36,393 bases of DNA. Source: an uncultured Clostridia bacterium. GTDB lineage: Bacteria; Bacillota; Clostridia; UBA1381. Positions 1 to 8,973 of this stretch are shown one piece after another. The notes under the pieces were generated by a model. That model saw only the letters and a list, made by a program, of their open reading frames with translations. It made no database searches and was not told the DNA's origin. How positions within the stretch are numbered: the first letter of the stretch is position 1; the number at the start of each line of letters is the position of its first letter. The stretch covers positions 1 through 36,393 of the forward strand of contig CAJFVT010000087.1 of NCBI GenBank assembly GCA_904420525.1. The letters run 5' to 3'. Both the position numbers and the translations under genes were made by a program.

Positions 1-3000
1 AATCATTCGGGATCACTTTTACAAACTGCTTTACCTTGCTTTCAAAATCATCCAGAATTTCACGTGCAATATCTGAGCCGGTATATTCAAAATGCTTCTC
101 AAGCATCGCTCTGAGCCTTCCGGCATCGGTCTTTGACAGCTTTTTGATGCTTACAAGCGCCTTATTGCAGTTTCCGTCAAGCTTCTTATCCTTGTCGTAC
201 ACATACGCTACACCGCCGCTCATACCCGCGGCAAAGTTTCTGCCCGTCTCGCCTATGACGGCTACGCAGCCGCCTGTCATATATTCACAGCCATGGTCTC
301 CCACGCCCTCTACTACCGCTGTCATACCGGAGTTCCTTACACAAAATCTCTCTCCGGCTATGCCTCTTATATATGCTTCGCCCTTTATCGCACCGTAGAA
401 GGCAACATTGCCGATTATGACATTTTCAGCCGGGTCAAATACTGACTCTGCCGGAGGCACAACTATGATCTTTCCGCCTGAAAGACCCTTTCCGATATAG
501 TCGTTCGAGTCACCCTCAAGCCTCATGGTCACTCCCGGCGCAAGAAACGCGCCGAAGCTCTGTCCTGCCGAGCCGAGGAAGCTGAGCATGATAGTATCGT
601 CCGGCAAGCCTGCCTCTCCATGCCTGCGCGCGATCTCTGAGGAAAGTATAGTCCCTGTTACACGGTCAGTGTTTCTTATGGCGAGCTTCGCCTCTATACG
701 CTTGCCGCTGTTTATCGCCGGCTCACAGAGCTTTAACAGAGTGTTGACATCAAGCGTTTTGTAAAGCTCGTGATCCTGCTCAACATTGTGATATCTTTCG
801 AAATCATTTGAGCATATCTTCGGCTGATACAGCAGTGATGAAAGATCCACCTTTTCGGCCTTCCAGTTACCCTCTACCGTCTTTTGTGAAAGCAGTTCGA
901 CATGACCGATCATTTCGTCCACCGACTTTACGCCTATCTTCGCCATCCATTCTCTAAGATCCTGGGCGATAAACCGCATGAAGTTCTCAACGTACTCCGG
1001 TTTCCCCGCAAATCTGGACCTGAGCTTAGGATTTTGCGTAGCAACTCCCACAGGGCAGGTGTCAAGATTACATACTCTCATCATAACACAGCCGATCGCG
1101 ATCAGCGGACCCGTAGCGAATCCGTATTCCTCGGCGCCCAAAAGCGCCGCTATCGCGACATCGCGTCCTGTGAGCAGCTTTCCGTCCGTCTCTATAACGA
1201 CCCTGTTCCTGAGGTTGTTCATAAGAAGCGCCTGATGCGTTTCCGCAACGCCAAGCTCCCACGGGAGTCCGGCATGACGCACACCCGTCCGCGGAGCCGC
1301 GCCTGTTCCGCCGTCATAGCCTGAGATCAGTATAACATCGGCTCTGCCCTTCGCAACTCCCACAGCGATCGTTCCCACGCCGGCCTCCGAAACGAGCTTT
1401 ACGGTCACTCTCGCGTCACGGTTGGCATTCTTAAGATCGGTTATGAGCTGCGCCAGATCCTCTATCGAATATATATCATGATGCGGCGGAGGTGAGATAA
1501 GGCTCACTCCGGGAGTTGAATGTCTCGCCTTTGCGATCCATGGATATACCTTTCCTCCCGGAAGATGTCCGCCCTCGCCGGGCTTTGCGCCCTGCGCCAT
1601 TTTTATCTGTATTTCCTTCGCATTCTGCAGATAGTGGATATGAACTCCGAAACGTCCCGATGCCACCTGCTTTATAGCGCTGCATCTCGAATCGCCGTTT
1701 TCATCAGGTATAAACCTATCCGGATTTTCTCCGCCCTCGCCGCTGTTCGATTTGCCGCCGAGCCTGTTCATCGCGATCGCCAGACACTCGTGCGCCTCGC
1801 CGGATATAGAACCGTATGACATAGCTCCGGTCTTAAATCTCTTCACTATGCTCTCAACACTCTCTACCTTATCTATCGCTATAGGCTTATCTATCGTCTT
1901 TATATTGAGCATGCCGCGTATATTGCACTGCTTGCCTCTGTGGCTGTCCATCTCCTCTGCATATTCCTTATACAGCTTATAGTTTCCGGTGCGGCATGCC
2001 TGCTGCAGCTTGTATATGGACGAAGGATTGAACATATGATATTCACCCTTTGCACGCCATTTATAATCGCCGCCGGCCTTTAGAGATCTCGCTGAGGATA
2101 TCTTGTCGAACGCGTTCTTTATACGCATCATGACCTCTTTTTCTATCTCCTCAAGTCCGAGTCCTCCTATCCTTGTCGCTGTTCCGGTGAAGTATTTGTC
2201 AACGACACTTTCTCGTATGCCAAGCGCCTCAAATATCTGCGCGCCCTGATAGGAAGCAATAGTCGAGATACCCATCTTCGACATGATCTTCACGATGCCG
2301 CTCGTTACCGCGCTGTTATATCTCTTTACTGCCTCATCGTGCGGATATGAGATCATGCCAAGCTCCTCAAGATGCTGTATCTCCTCATACACGAGATATG
2401 GGTTTATACCGTTTACGCCGTAGCCTACAAGACATGCAAAATGGTGCACCTCGCGCGGCTCCCCGGTCTCAAGAACTATCGAGACCTTCATTCGCGTACC
2501 CTGTCTTATAAGATGATGATGCAGACCTGAAGCGGCAAGCAGCGCCGGGATCGGGGCCTTATCCTTGTTCGCTCCCTTGTCTGAAAGTATGATTATGTTA
2601 TACCCATTCTCTACCGCTATATCCGCCGCCTCGAATATCGTTTCCATTGCGGCTTCCATGTCGTTTTCAGCGTGAGTGTTGAAAAGCGATGAAAGCGTTA
2701 TGCTTTTGAAGCCTTCAAGCTCTATCGTTCTGAGCTTTGCAAGCTCTTCATTTGAAAGTATCGGGCTCTGCGCGCGCACCTTACGGCAGTTCAGCTCAGA
2801 CGATGTAAGCAGATTTTGCTCACACCCAAACAGTGTGAATGTGGAGGTCACGACCTTCTCACGGATAGCATCGATAGGCGGATTTGTGACCTGAGCGAAC
2901 AGCTGCTTAAAATAATTATACAGCAGCTGCGGCTTTTCCGAAAGTACCGCTATAGGCGTATCCGTTCCCATAGCTCCCACAGGGTCCTCGCCCTTCTCAA

Positions 3001-4579
3001 CGATCTGCTTTATCGTCATGTTTATATCTTCCCATGTATAACCGTATATCTTCTCCTTCGTAAGCAGCGGAAGCCCGGCCTCGTCACCGTTTTCACGGTT
3101 AACAAACATATTGTCAAGGAAAAGCGCGTTCCTGAGCGCCATATCCTTATTTATAGAGTTCGCCGCGCTTGCCTTGATCTCGGATACGAGATCATGCCAC
3201 GACCTGCCGCTGCCTTCGTTTACAGGCAGATCCTCTATATCGACAAGCGTTTTCTTTACCCACTCCGCATACGGCTTATGCGCCGCCTCATACGCCTTTA
3301 TCTCATCATCCGATACTATCTTGCCCTGAGCCGTATCGATCAGCAGCATCTTTCCCGGATGCAGACGCTCCTTCGCTATTATCTTCGACGGATCTATATC
3401 AGTTACGCCTACCTCCGAGGCCAGGATTATCATATCGTCACTCGTAACATAGTATCTTGCCGGTCTCAGCCCGTTTCTGTCAAGCGTTGCTCCTACAAGA
3501 GTTCCGTCCGTGAAGGCTACCGCGGCCGGTCCGTCCCACGGCTCTGTTATACATGAATGATATTCATAAAAGCTGCGCTTCGCCGGATCCATGCTCTCGT
3601 TCTTCTCCCATGGCTCCGGTATAGTCATCATGACCGCGCGGGGCAGAGAAAAGCCCGACAGGTGCAGAAACTGGAGGTAGTTATCCAGCATTGCCGAGTC
3701 AGAGCCGTCCTCGTTTATCACCGGCAGGATCTTTTCCATATCTCCCTCAAATTCAGGCGTACTGAACATTCTCTCACGGGCCTTGACCCAGTTTACATTT
3801 CCGCGTATAGTGTTTATCTCTCCATTATGGATTATATATCTGTTAGGATGCGCCCTCTCCCATGACGGAAAAGTATTCGTTGAAAACCTTGAATGTACGA
3901 GCGCGATAGCTGTTTCAAGATCCTCATCCTTAAGATCCAGATAAAATTCGTTTACCTGATCGGGTGTAAGCATCCCCTTGTACACTATAGTACGTGTCGA
4001 GAAAGACGCAAAATAGAAGTAGTTGTCCTTCCCAGATTTTCTGATCCTTTTCTCCGCGATCTTATTTATTACATAAAGCTTTCTTTCAAAGCAGTCGTTA
4101 TCCATCTCTTTGCCCTTGCCGACAAATATCTGCATGATATACGGCATCGCTTCCTTTGCGCTTTCTCCTATGCAGACGTCATAGACCGGAACTGTACGCG
4201 CACCCAGTACCTTCTGCCCCTCCTGTGCTATTATGTCCTTTAGCTCCGAAAGGCTCTCATCTCTCGTTTCCTTATCCGGAGAGAGAAAAAGCATACCGAC
4301 GCCGTAATCACCCTGCTCCGGCAGCTCGAAGCCTTCGTTTTTGCATACCTTCCGCATGAATTTATGCGGCATCTGAATAAGTATGCCGGCGCCGTCACCT
4401 GTATCCGGCTCAGATCCGACTCCGCCGCGGTGCGCCAGATTTTTAAGTATCTGTATACCCTGATTTACCACCCCATGCGACTTCTTTCCCTTGATATTGG
4501 CTATGCAGCCTATACCGCATGCGTCATGCTCAAATTGAGGATCATACAATCCCTGCTTCTTCGGAAGTCCGTTTTCCAT
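1..4579 (-). CDS. gltB: Glutamate synthase (GOGAT), large subunit, 3' end beyond window
   Basis: This subunit transfers the glutamine amide nitrogen to 2-oxoglutarate and completes the GS-GOGAT cycle with glnA nearby. I translated the minus strand from ATG 4579, which is preceded by an ATGAGGT ribosome site, and found about 1,526 codons with no stop before base 1. The ORF track misses it because it has no stop in the window. The N terminus reads MENGLPKKQG..., with DACGIGC placing the likely class-II amidotransferase Cys near residue 21, so the propeptide is short. The HSRFSTNTFPSW and PVGVATQ segments fit the family. A C-x5-C-x4-C [3Fe-4S] motif (CVMMRVCNLDTC) lies near residues 1160-1175, followed by the glycine-rich C-terminal beta-helix region. 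Family length is about 1,500-1,530, so little is missing. The many plus-strand ORFs here are shadows. Expression probably depends on the upstream leader terminator. Confidence 0.97.
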   Translation of the reverse strand, partial: MENGLPKKQGLYDPQFEHDACGIGCIANIKGKKSHGVVNQGIQILKNLAHRGGVGSEPDTGDGAGILIQMPHKFMRKVCKNEGFELPEQGDYGVGMLFLSPDKETRDESLSELKDIIAQEGQKVLGARTVPVYDVCIGESAKEAMPYIMQIFVGKGKEMDNDCFERKLYVINKIAEKRIRKSGKDNYFYFASFSTRTIVYKGMLTPDQVNEFYLDLKDEDLETAIALVHSRFSTNTFPSWERAHPNRYIIHNGEINTIRGNVNWVKARERMFSTPEFEGDMEKILPVINEDGSDSAMLDNYLQFLHLSGFSLPRAVMMTIPEPWEKNESMDPAKRSFYEYHSCITEPWDGPAAVAFTDGTLVGATLDRNGLRPARYYVTSDDMIILASEVGVTDIDPSKIIAKERLHPGKMLLIDTAQGKIVSDDEIKAYEAAHKPYAEWVKKTLVDIEDLPVNEGSGRSWHDLVSEIKASAANSINKDMALRNALFLDNMFVNRENGDEAGLPLLTKEKIYGYTWEDINMTIKQIVEKGEDPVGAMGTDTPIAVLSEKPQLLYNYFKQLFAQVTNPPIDAIREKVVTSTFTLFGCEQNLLTSSELNCRKVRAQSPILSNEELAKLRTIELEGFKSITLSSLFNTHAENDMEAAMETIFEAADIAVENGYNIIILSDKGANKDKAPIPALLAASGLHHHLIRQGTRMKVSIVLETGEPREVHHFACLVGYGVNGINPYLVYEEIQHLEELGMISYPHDEAVKRYNSAVTSGIVKIMSKMGISTIASYQGAQIFEALGIRESVVDKYFTGTATRIGGLGLEEIEKEVMMRIKNAFDKISSARSLKAGGDYKWRAKGEYHMFNPSSIYKLQQACRTGNYKLYKEYAEEMDSHRGKQCNIRGMLNIKTIDKPIAIDKVESVESIVKRFKTGAMSYGSISGEAHECLAIAMNRLGGKSNSGEGGENPDRFIPDENGDSRCSAIKQVASGRFGVHIHYLQNAKEIQIKMAQGAKPGEGGHLPGGKVYPWIAKARHSTPGVSLISPPPHHDIYSIEDLAQLITDLKNANRDARVTVKLVSEAGVGTIAVGVAKGRADVILISGYDGGTGAAPRTGVRHAGLPWELGVAETHQALLMNNLRNRVVIETDGKLLTGRDVAIAALLGAEEYGFATGPLIAIGCVMMRVCNLDTCPVGVATQNPKLRSRFAGKPEYVENFMRFIAQDLREWMAKIGVKSVDEMIGHVELLSQKTVEGNWKAEKVDLSSLLYQPKICSNDFERYHNVEQDHELYKTLDVNTLLKLCEPAINSGKRIEAKLAIRNTDRVTGTILSSEIARRHGEAGLPDDTIMLSFLGSAGQSFGAFLAPGVTMRLEGDSNDYIGKGLSGGKIIVVPPAESVFDPAENVIIGNVAFYGAIKGEAYIRGIAGERFCVRNSGMTAVVEGVGDHGCEYMTGGCVAVIGETGRNFAAGMSGGVAYVYDKDKKLDGNCNKALVSIKKLSKTDAGRLRAMLEKHFEYTGSDIAREILDDFESKVKQFVKVIPND

Positions 4580-4638
4580 TTTATATACCTCATTCCTTTC
4601 CGTGCAGAAAGCACAAAATGTTTTTCACGCTTGTTATT

Positions 4639-4696
4639 AAAAAAGAAGGCATCTCAACGACACACCCGAATAAACGGGTATGTACATTGAGACGCC
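4639..4696 (-). terminator. Strong intrinsic terminator in the dapL-gltB intergenic leader
   Basis: In the minus-strand RNA a 12-bp stem (GGCGTCTCAATG with CGTTGAGATGCC, two G-U pairs) continues past a single-base bulge into a 9-bp stem (ACATACCCG with CGGGTGTGT). The loop is six bases, and TTCTTTTTT follows. It stops readthrough from dapL before gltB. I see no convincing promoter between it and gltB, so it may be a regulated attenuator for gltB rather than just the dapL end. Confidence 0.85.
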
Positions 4697-4705
4697 GTTG
4701 CCTCA
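4688..4705 (-). promoter_or_regulatory. Candidate ANTAR-recognition hairpin (P2-like) overlapping the gltB terminator
   Basis: The minus-strand RNA can form a 6-bp stem TGAGGC/GTCTCA (one G-U) closing the hexaloop AACGGC. A at loop position 1 and G at position 4 match the loop rule known for ANTAR-protein RNA targets. The 3' arm is the same GTCTCA used in the 5' arm of the terminator, so the two folds exclude each other. A separate compact hairpin (GGACGGC-GCA-GCCGTCC, 4712-4728) lies just upstream, but its loop does not fit the rule. The assignment is inference. Confidence 0.45.
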
Positions 4706-4737
4706 TTTGCCGGACGGCTGCGCCGTCCTGTTATATG

Positions 4738-5943
4738 TTAAAGTATAGCTGTGATCTTTTCCATCGCCTTTTCTGTGTTTTCCTTCGTTGAGAAAGCCGT
4801 AAATCTTATATAGCCCTCGCCGCTCGGTCCAAAGCCCGATCCGGGAGTGGTCACTACTCCGGCCTCATTCAACAGCTTATCAAAGAGATCCCATGACTTC
4901 ATGCCGTTTGGAGCCTTTGCCCATACATACGGTGAATTTACCCCTCCGTATACCTCAAGTCCCGCTTTTTCAAGCGCGGTCCTTATTATCCCGGCATTTC
5001 CCAGATAGTATTCTATATTCGCTCTGATCTGCTTCTGTCCCTCGTCCGAATACACCGCCTCGGCAGCCTTCTGGATCACATAAGGAACGCCGTTGAATTT
5101 CGTACACTGACGCCTGTTCCAAAGCCCGTTAAGACCAGTGCCGCCGATCTTAAGAGCCTTAGGCACTACCGTGTAAGCACAGCGTGTTCCGGTAAATCCG
5201 GCAGTCTTTGAAAAACTCCTGAACTCTATCGCTACCTCCTTAGCGCCCTCGACCTCGTATATAGAATGAGGAACATCCTCCTCGGTTATGAACGCCTCAT
5301 ACGCGCTGTCGTAAAGGATAACGCTTCCGTTCTCCCTGGCATAATCCACCCAGAGCTTCAGCTGATCCTTTGTCAATGTTTCTCCCGTAGGATTATTGGG
5401 GAAGCAAAGATAGATCATATCCACCTTTTCCTTCGGGAGCTCCGGCATAAAGCCGTTTTCCGCAGTACAGGGCATATAATACAGGTTAGACCAGCGCTCG
5501 CCGTCAAAATCGCCCGCTCTGCCGGCCATCGCGTTAGTATCCACATATACAGGATATACAGGATCACATACCGCGACCTTATTATCCGCGCCGAATATAT
5601 CTCCGATATTTCCGCAGTCGGATTTTGCACCGTCCGAAACGAATATCTCGTCCGGCTCTATCCCCAGTTCCGCATAGTCATGCTCCACTATCTTGTTTCT
5701 GAGGAAATCATAGCCCTGCTCAGGTCCGTAACCATGAAAGCCCTCCGGCGTTCCCATCTCGTCCACCGCCTTATGCATAGCCTCGATAACCGCGGGAACG
5801 AGCGGTCTTGTTACATCACCTATACCCATTCTTATGATCTCTCTGTCCGGGTTAGCCTCCTGAAACTCCGATACCTTTTTTGCGATCGTTGAAAAAAGAT
5901 AGCTGCCGGGCAGCTTTAAATAATTCTCGTTTATCTTTGCCAT
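4738..5943 (-). CDS. dapL: LL-diaminopimelate aminotransferase
   Basis: DapL converts tetrahydrodipicolinate directly to LL-diaminopimelate using glutamate as amino donor, bypassing the acylated intermediates of lysine and cell-wall synthesis. It is a fold-type I PLP aminotransferase: the Schiff-base lysine sits in [12 protein letters not shown], and the N terminus [13 protein letters not shown] and the [12 protein letters not shown] segment are typical. I moved the start from 5967 to 5943 (MAKINENY). GAGGAG then lies 7-8 bases upstream, and the predicted transcription start falls at the ORF-track ATG. Length is then 401 residues, normal for the family. It has its own promoter, follows dapF in the same direction, and is separated from gltB by a terminator. 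Confidence 0.96.
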   Translation of the reverse strand: MAKINENYLKLPGSYLFSTIAKKVSEFQEANPDREIIRMGIGDVTRPLVPAVIEAMHKAVDEMGTPEGFHGYGPEQGYDFLRNKIVEHDYAELGIEPDEIFVSDGAKSDCGNIGDIFGADNKVAVCDPVYPVYVDTNAMAGRAGDFDGERWSNLYYMPCTAENGFMPELPKEKVDMIYLCFPNNPTGETLTKDQLKLWVDYARENGSVILYDSAYEAFITEEDVPHSIYEVEGAKEVAIEFRSFSKTAGFTGTRCAYTVVPKALKIGGTGLNGLWNRRQCTKFNGVPYVIQKAAEAVYSDEGQKQIRANIEYYLGNAGIIRTALEKAGLEVYGGVNSPYVWAKAPNGMKSWDLFDKLLNEAGVVTTPGSGFGPSGEGYIRFTAFSTKENTEKAMEKITAIL

Positions 5944-5972
5944 TTCTAAATTCTCCTCTGATAACATTATTT

Positions 5973-6001
5973 ATTGTACACCGTTTTCAAGACAAATTCA
6001 A
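5973..6001 (-). promoter_or_regulatory. SigA-type promoter of dapL
   Basis: Minus strand: TTGAAT, a 17-base spacer, then TACAAT, with the predicted start near 5966. The match is good in spacing and sequence and supports the downstream start codon at 5943. Confidence 0.65.
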
Positions 6002-6093
6002 CTATTATTTTGCACAAAATTAACATCTGCAAACTTTTTTTGATTTGCTAAATTGTCCGACTTTGCAAGATCTCTTATATGATCACAGCCGCT

Positions 6094-6939
6094 TCAAAGC
6101 GTGATCTCCCCCTCAAAAACAAATTCCGCGGGACCTGTCATATATACATTATTGTCCTCTCTGTCCCATTTGATGTGCAGCGTGCCGCCCCTCAGCTCCA
6201 GATCGGCCTCGCCTTCGACCAGACCGCAGAGCGTCGCGGCGACAAGCGTAGCGCAGGCGCCGGTACCGCAGGCAAGAGTCTCTCCCGCCCCTCTTTCCCA
6301 GACCCTCATTTTTATCCTGTCCCTGTCAATTATCTTGGCAAATTCAGTGTTTATCCTGTTCGGGAACATCATATGATTTTCAAATCCCGGGCCTGTTTTT
6401 TCTATGTCCAGCCCATCCACATCATCTATAAAGGTCACAGCATGTGGATTGCCCATGGAGACCCCGGTGATCCTCCATTCCTTTCCGTCCACATCAACGG
6501 GCATATCTACAAAACGGTCTCCCTCCGCATCGATCGGGATCTTTTTCGGAACAAGCTCCGGCGCGCCCATATTTACCCGCACCGCAGCCGTTTCACCCTG
6601 CTCATCCAGCGTAAGCTCCAGTGTTTTTATGCCTGCCAGCGTTTCAAGCGTAAAGACCGTCTTATCGGTAAGCCCCTTGTCATGCACATATTTGCCGACA
6701 CATCTCGATGCGTTGCCGCACATTTCCGCCTGAGTGCCGTCACTGTTGTACATATCCATCCTGAAATCTGCCTTGTCTGAAGGGCAAATGAGAACGAGTC
6801 CGTCCGAGCCGACCCCGAAATGCCTGTCAGAGATCCTGCGTGCGGTCTCATTCGCATTTTCTATTTTTTTCTCCATGCAGTTCACGTAAACATAATCATT
6901 TCCGGCGCCCTGCATCTTTGTAAATCTTATCGTCTGCAT
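6094..6939 (-). CDS. dapF: Diaminopimelate epimerase
   Basis: DapF converts LL- to meso-diaminopimelate, the step after DapL. The N-terminal FTKMQGAGNDYVYVNC block is diagnostic. The two catalytic cysteines are seen in CGNASRCVGKY (general acid/base) and ETLACGTGACAT. The ORF track starts at a GTG (6948), but GGGAG sits 8 bases before the ATG at 6939 and almost abuts the GTG, so MQTIRFTK is preferred, giving 281 residues. The gene begins about 20 bases after the ANTAR regulator and is surely co-transcribed with it. dapF and dapL side by side make the last two steps of meso-DAP synthesis a local module. Confidence 0.96.
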   Translation of the reverse strand: MQTIRFTKMQGAGNDYVYVNCMEKKIENANETARRISDRHFGVGSDGLVLICPSDKADFRMDMYNSDGTQAEMCGNASRCVGKYVHDKGLTDKTVFTLETLAGIKTLELTLDEQGETAAVRVNMGAPELVPKKIPIDAEGDRFVDMPVDVDGKEWRITGVSMGNPHAVTFIDDVDGLDIEKTGPGFENHMMFPNRINTEFAKIIDRDRIKMRVWERGAGETLACGTGACATLVAATLCGLVEGEADLELRGGTLHIKWDREDNNVYMTGPAEFVFEGEITL

Positions 6940-6958
6940 TTTTTTCACTCCCGCATTT

Positions 6959-7483
6959 TTATATTTCCAGTATCAATCTTGCTGTATCTATGAATTTTGC
7001 TCCGGTATCCATGCTCCGTTTCTGTATAAACCTATGCGCCTGCTGCTCGCTCATATGGAACCGCTCCCTCAGGAGCAGCTTCGCCTGCTGTATTATCCTT
7101 GCCTCCTCCGGATCACGCGCTGCTCTCCCGCGCGCAGAGGAAACATTGCCGGTGAATACCTCCAGAGACGAGATCAGCTTCTGTCTGCTCACTGGCAAAG
7201 GTATTATAAATATATCCTCATTTTCTATATCGTGCAAGCGTTCAGGCTTCACTATCGAAACGAGCTTTGAACCGTCCGGAAGACTCTCAAAGATCTCATC
7301 AGCTATCATATCAGGAAGCTTATATCCCATGACCGCTACCGCGTCATCATAGTTCTCCATCCTTCGTATAAGCTCCGCGCCGCTCCGGCATATGACATTG
7401 TCTATCTCAAAACCGGCGCCTTCAAGCATCAGACGGACTTTATCCGCAGCGCTGTCATTTGAAAATGCCAATACAATACGCAT
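6959..7483 (-). CDS. ANTAR-domain antiterminator with degenerate receiver domain
   Basis: The 174-residue protein has an N-terminal receiver-like domain (about 1-110) and a C-terminal ANTAR RNA-binding domain (about 122-174: AKLLLRERFHMSEQQAH...AKFIDTARLIL). ANTAR proteins bind paired hairpins in leader RNAs and prevent intrinsic termination. The receiver looks unable to be phosphorylated. The segment normally reading D-Y-K-L-P-D has Gly53 in place of the phosphoacceptor Asp (AVMGYKLPD), the conserved Lys is replaced (IIPLPVSRQ), and the acidic pair reads ND. The start has GGAGGAGG six bases upstream. The gene lies directly after glnA with no promoter seen between them, and homologous regulators are known beside clostridial glnA. 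The likely targets are the terminators in the glnA and gltB leaders. Its input signal is unknown; protein contact, for example with GS, is possible. Confidence 0.88.
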   Translation of the reverse strand: MRIVLAFSNDSAADKVRLMLEGAGFEIDNVICRSGAELIRRMENYDDAVAVMGYKLPDMIADEIFESLPDGSKLVSIVKPERLHDIENEDIFIIPLPVSRQKLISSLEVFTGNVSSARGRAARDPEEARIIQQAKLLLRERFHMSEQQAHRFIQKRSMDTGAKFIDTARLILEI

Positions 7484-7512
7484 AAAGTCCCTCCTCCTTT
7501 ACATAATAGCAT

Positions 7513-7549
7513 TAGGTGATTGCGAAAGATTCGTTTCGCAATTACTTAG
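7513..7549. repeat. Dispersed palindrome family B, copy 1
   Basis: Perfect 9-bp arms ATTGCGAAA/TTTCGCAAT around a 6-base loop, between glnA and the ANTAR gene. It shares ATTAGGTGATTGCGAAA exactly with copy 2 (18005) and the core with copy 3 (31019). No T-run follows, so it is not a standard terminator; it could stabilise the upstream glnA message. Confidence 0.75.
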
Positions 7550-7578
7550 TAACAGCATGTATAATTGACTGAATTGCT

Positions 7579-8910
7579 TTAATACTGCACTAAATATCTG
7601 TCAAGCTCCCATTTGCTAACAGTCCGCCTGTACTGATCATATTCAGCTTCTTTTTTAGCGATATAACTTTCCTTGAGCCTTGTACCCAGCAGCTCCTCCA
7701 CAAGCTCCGAATCCTTTGCTATCTGCAGAGCCTCGTTCAGACTTACCGGTATACGCTCTATGCCCAGCATCGTAAGATCGTTCTTTGAAAGCTCATTCAC
7801 GTTCATCCCTATGCTGGGCGGAAGCACTATGCTCTCATCCCTTATGCCCATAAGTCCCGCCTTCAGTATCGCCGCTATAGCAAGATACGGATTTGCCGTA
7901 GGATCCGGCGAACGGTACTCTATAGACGAGTTTTCCGGTATACGCGACTGTACCGCACGGATAAGCAGGCTCCTGTTGTTCTCAGACCACGATATATGAT
8001 ACGGCGCATCCGCTCCCGGTATAAATCTTTTATAGGAGTTTACCGTAGGGTTTGTAAGACACACTATCTCACGCGTATAATGAAGAAGTCCGGCTATAAA
8101 TCTATATGTCTCGTTCCGGAACTGTCTTTTGCCGGTATCATATGCGAATACATTCTCGCCGTCTTTTTCAAGATACATCGTCAGGTGCATGCCTGAGCCC
8201 CATTCATCAGCAAACGGCTTAGGCATAAACGTAGCATGCAGACCGTTGCGCTTTGCTATAGTCTTTACTACTGTTCTGAACGTTACGATCCTGTCCGCCG
8301 TTACGAGCGCGTCATCCGCCTTGAATACTATCTCGTGCTGACCGTGTGCCATCTCGTGATGCGATGCCTCTATAGTATACCCCATCTCTTCAAGTGTGAG
8401 ACATATATCACGCCGTACATTCTCACCGTTATCCAGAGGCGCCATATCAAAATAACTGCCTGAATCGTGCGTTTGCGTGGTCGGTCTGCCCTGTTCATCC
8501 GTGTTGAACAGGAAAAATTCTATCTCAGGGCCTATTTTGAGCTTATAGCCCATTTCCTCAGCTTCTTTTACCACCTTTTCTAAAACAAGCCTCGGATTAT
8601 ACTCCAACGGACGTCCGTCCGGAGTATACACATCACATATCAGCCTCGCCACCTTGCCGTTATGCGGACGCCACGGAAAAATCGCGAACGTACTCAGATC
8701 CGGATGAAGATACAGATCGCTTTCCTCAATATTGGCAAATCCATCTATCGCGGAGCCGTCAAATATACAGCGGTTTTCAAGAGCCTCCTCCAGTCTGTCC
8801 ACGGTTATAGCCATGTTTCTCATCTGTCCAAGCATATCTGTAAACTGAAGCCTGATAAATCTTACGTCCTCGTCCTCTACCCTTTTTAAAATCATCTCTT
8901 TCGGTGTCAT
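7579..8910 (-). CDS. glnA: Glutamine synthetase, type I (alpha)
   Basis: The enzyme makes glutamine from glutamate, ammonia and ATP and is the entry point of nitrogen assimilation here. Its 443 residues fit GSI-alpha. Motifs include FDGSAIDGF, GPEIEFFLF, the ammonia/metal-site block ASHHEMAHGQHEI, GLHATFMPKP, NPTVNSYKRFIPG, and the typical end WELDRYLVQY. There is no adenylylation-site insert, as expected for the alpha type. Compared by eye with the Bacillus enzyme, two positions differ. The flap Glu of PGYEAP is Asp here (PGADAP), and the Arg of GFVRIEESD, linked to feedback control, is Asn (GFANIEESD). GGGAGG lies 7 bases before the start. The gene has its own promoter and an attenuator leader and is followed by the ANTAR gene. 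Confidence 0.97.
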   Translation of the reverse strand: MTPKEMILKRVEDEDVRFIRLQFTDMLGQMRNMAITVDRLEEALENRCIFDGSAIDGFANIEESDLYLHPDLSTFAIFPWRPHNGKVARLICDVYTPDGRPLEYNPRLVLEKVVKEAEEMGYKLKIGPEIEFFLFNTDEQGRPTTQTHDSGSYFDMAPLDNGENVRRDICLTLEEMGYTIEASHHEMAHGQHEIVFKADDALVTADRIVTFRTVVKTIAKRNGLHATFMPKPFADEWGSGMHLTMYLEKDGENVFAYDTGKRQFRNETYRFIAGLLHYTREIVCLTNPTVNSYKRFIPGADAPYHISWSENNRSLLIRAVQSRIPENSSIEYRSPDPTANPYLAIAAILKAGLMGIRDESIVLPPSIGMNVNELSKNDLTMLGIERIPVSLNEALQIAKDSELVEELLGTRLKESYIAKKEAEYDQYRRTVSKWELDRYLVQY

Positions 8911-8973
8911 GTCAATAACCTCCCGTTATACTTGTGAGTCCTCTGACCGGGTCCACAATTAATTTTAGAAAAT

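Noticed and set aside
36-4791. Many plus-strand ORFs of 60-246 residues, including 2816-3556
   Set aside because: All lie antisense to the continuous gltB frame on the minus strand, have no ribosome sites and show Arg/Tyr/Ser-rich composition typical of shadow frames.
5266-5892. 208-residue plus-strand ORF
   Set aside because: Antisense to dapL, which has clear catalytic motifs; no family resemblance.
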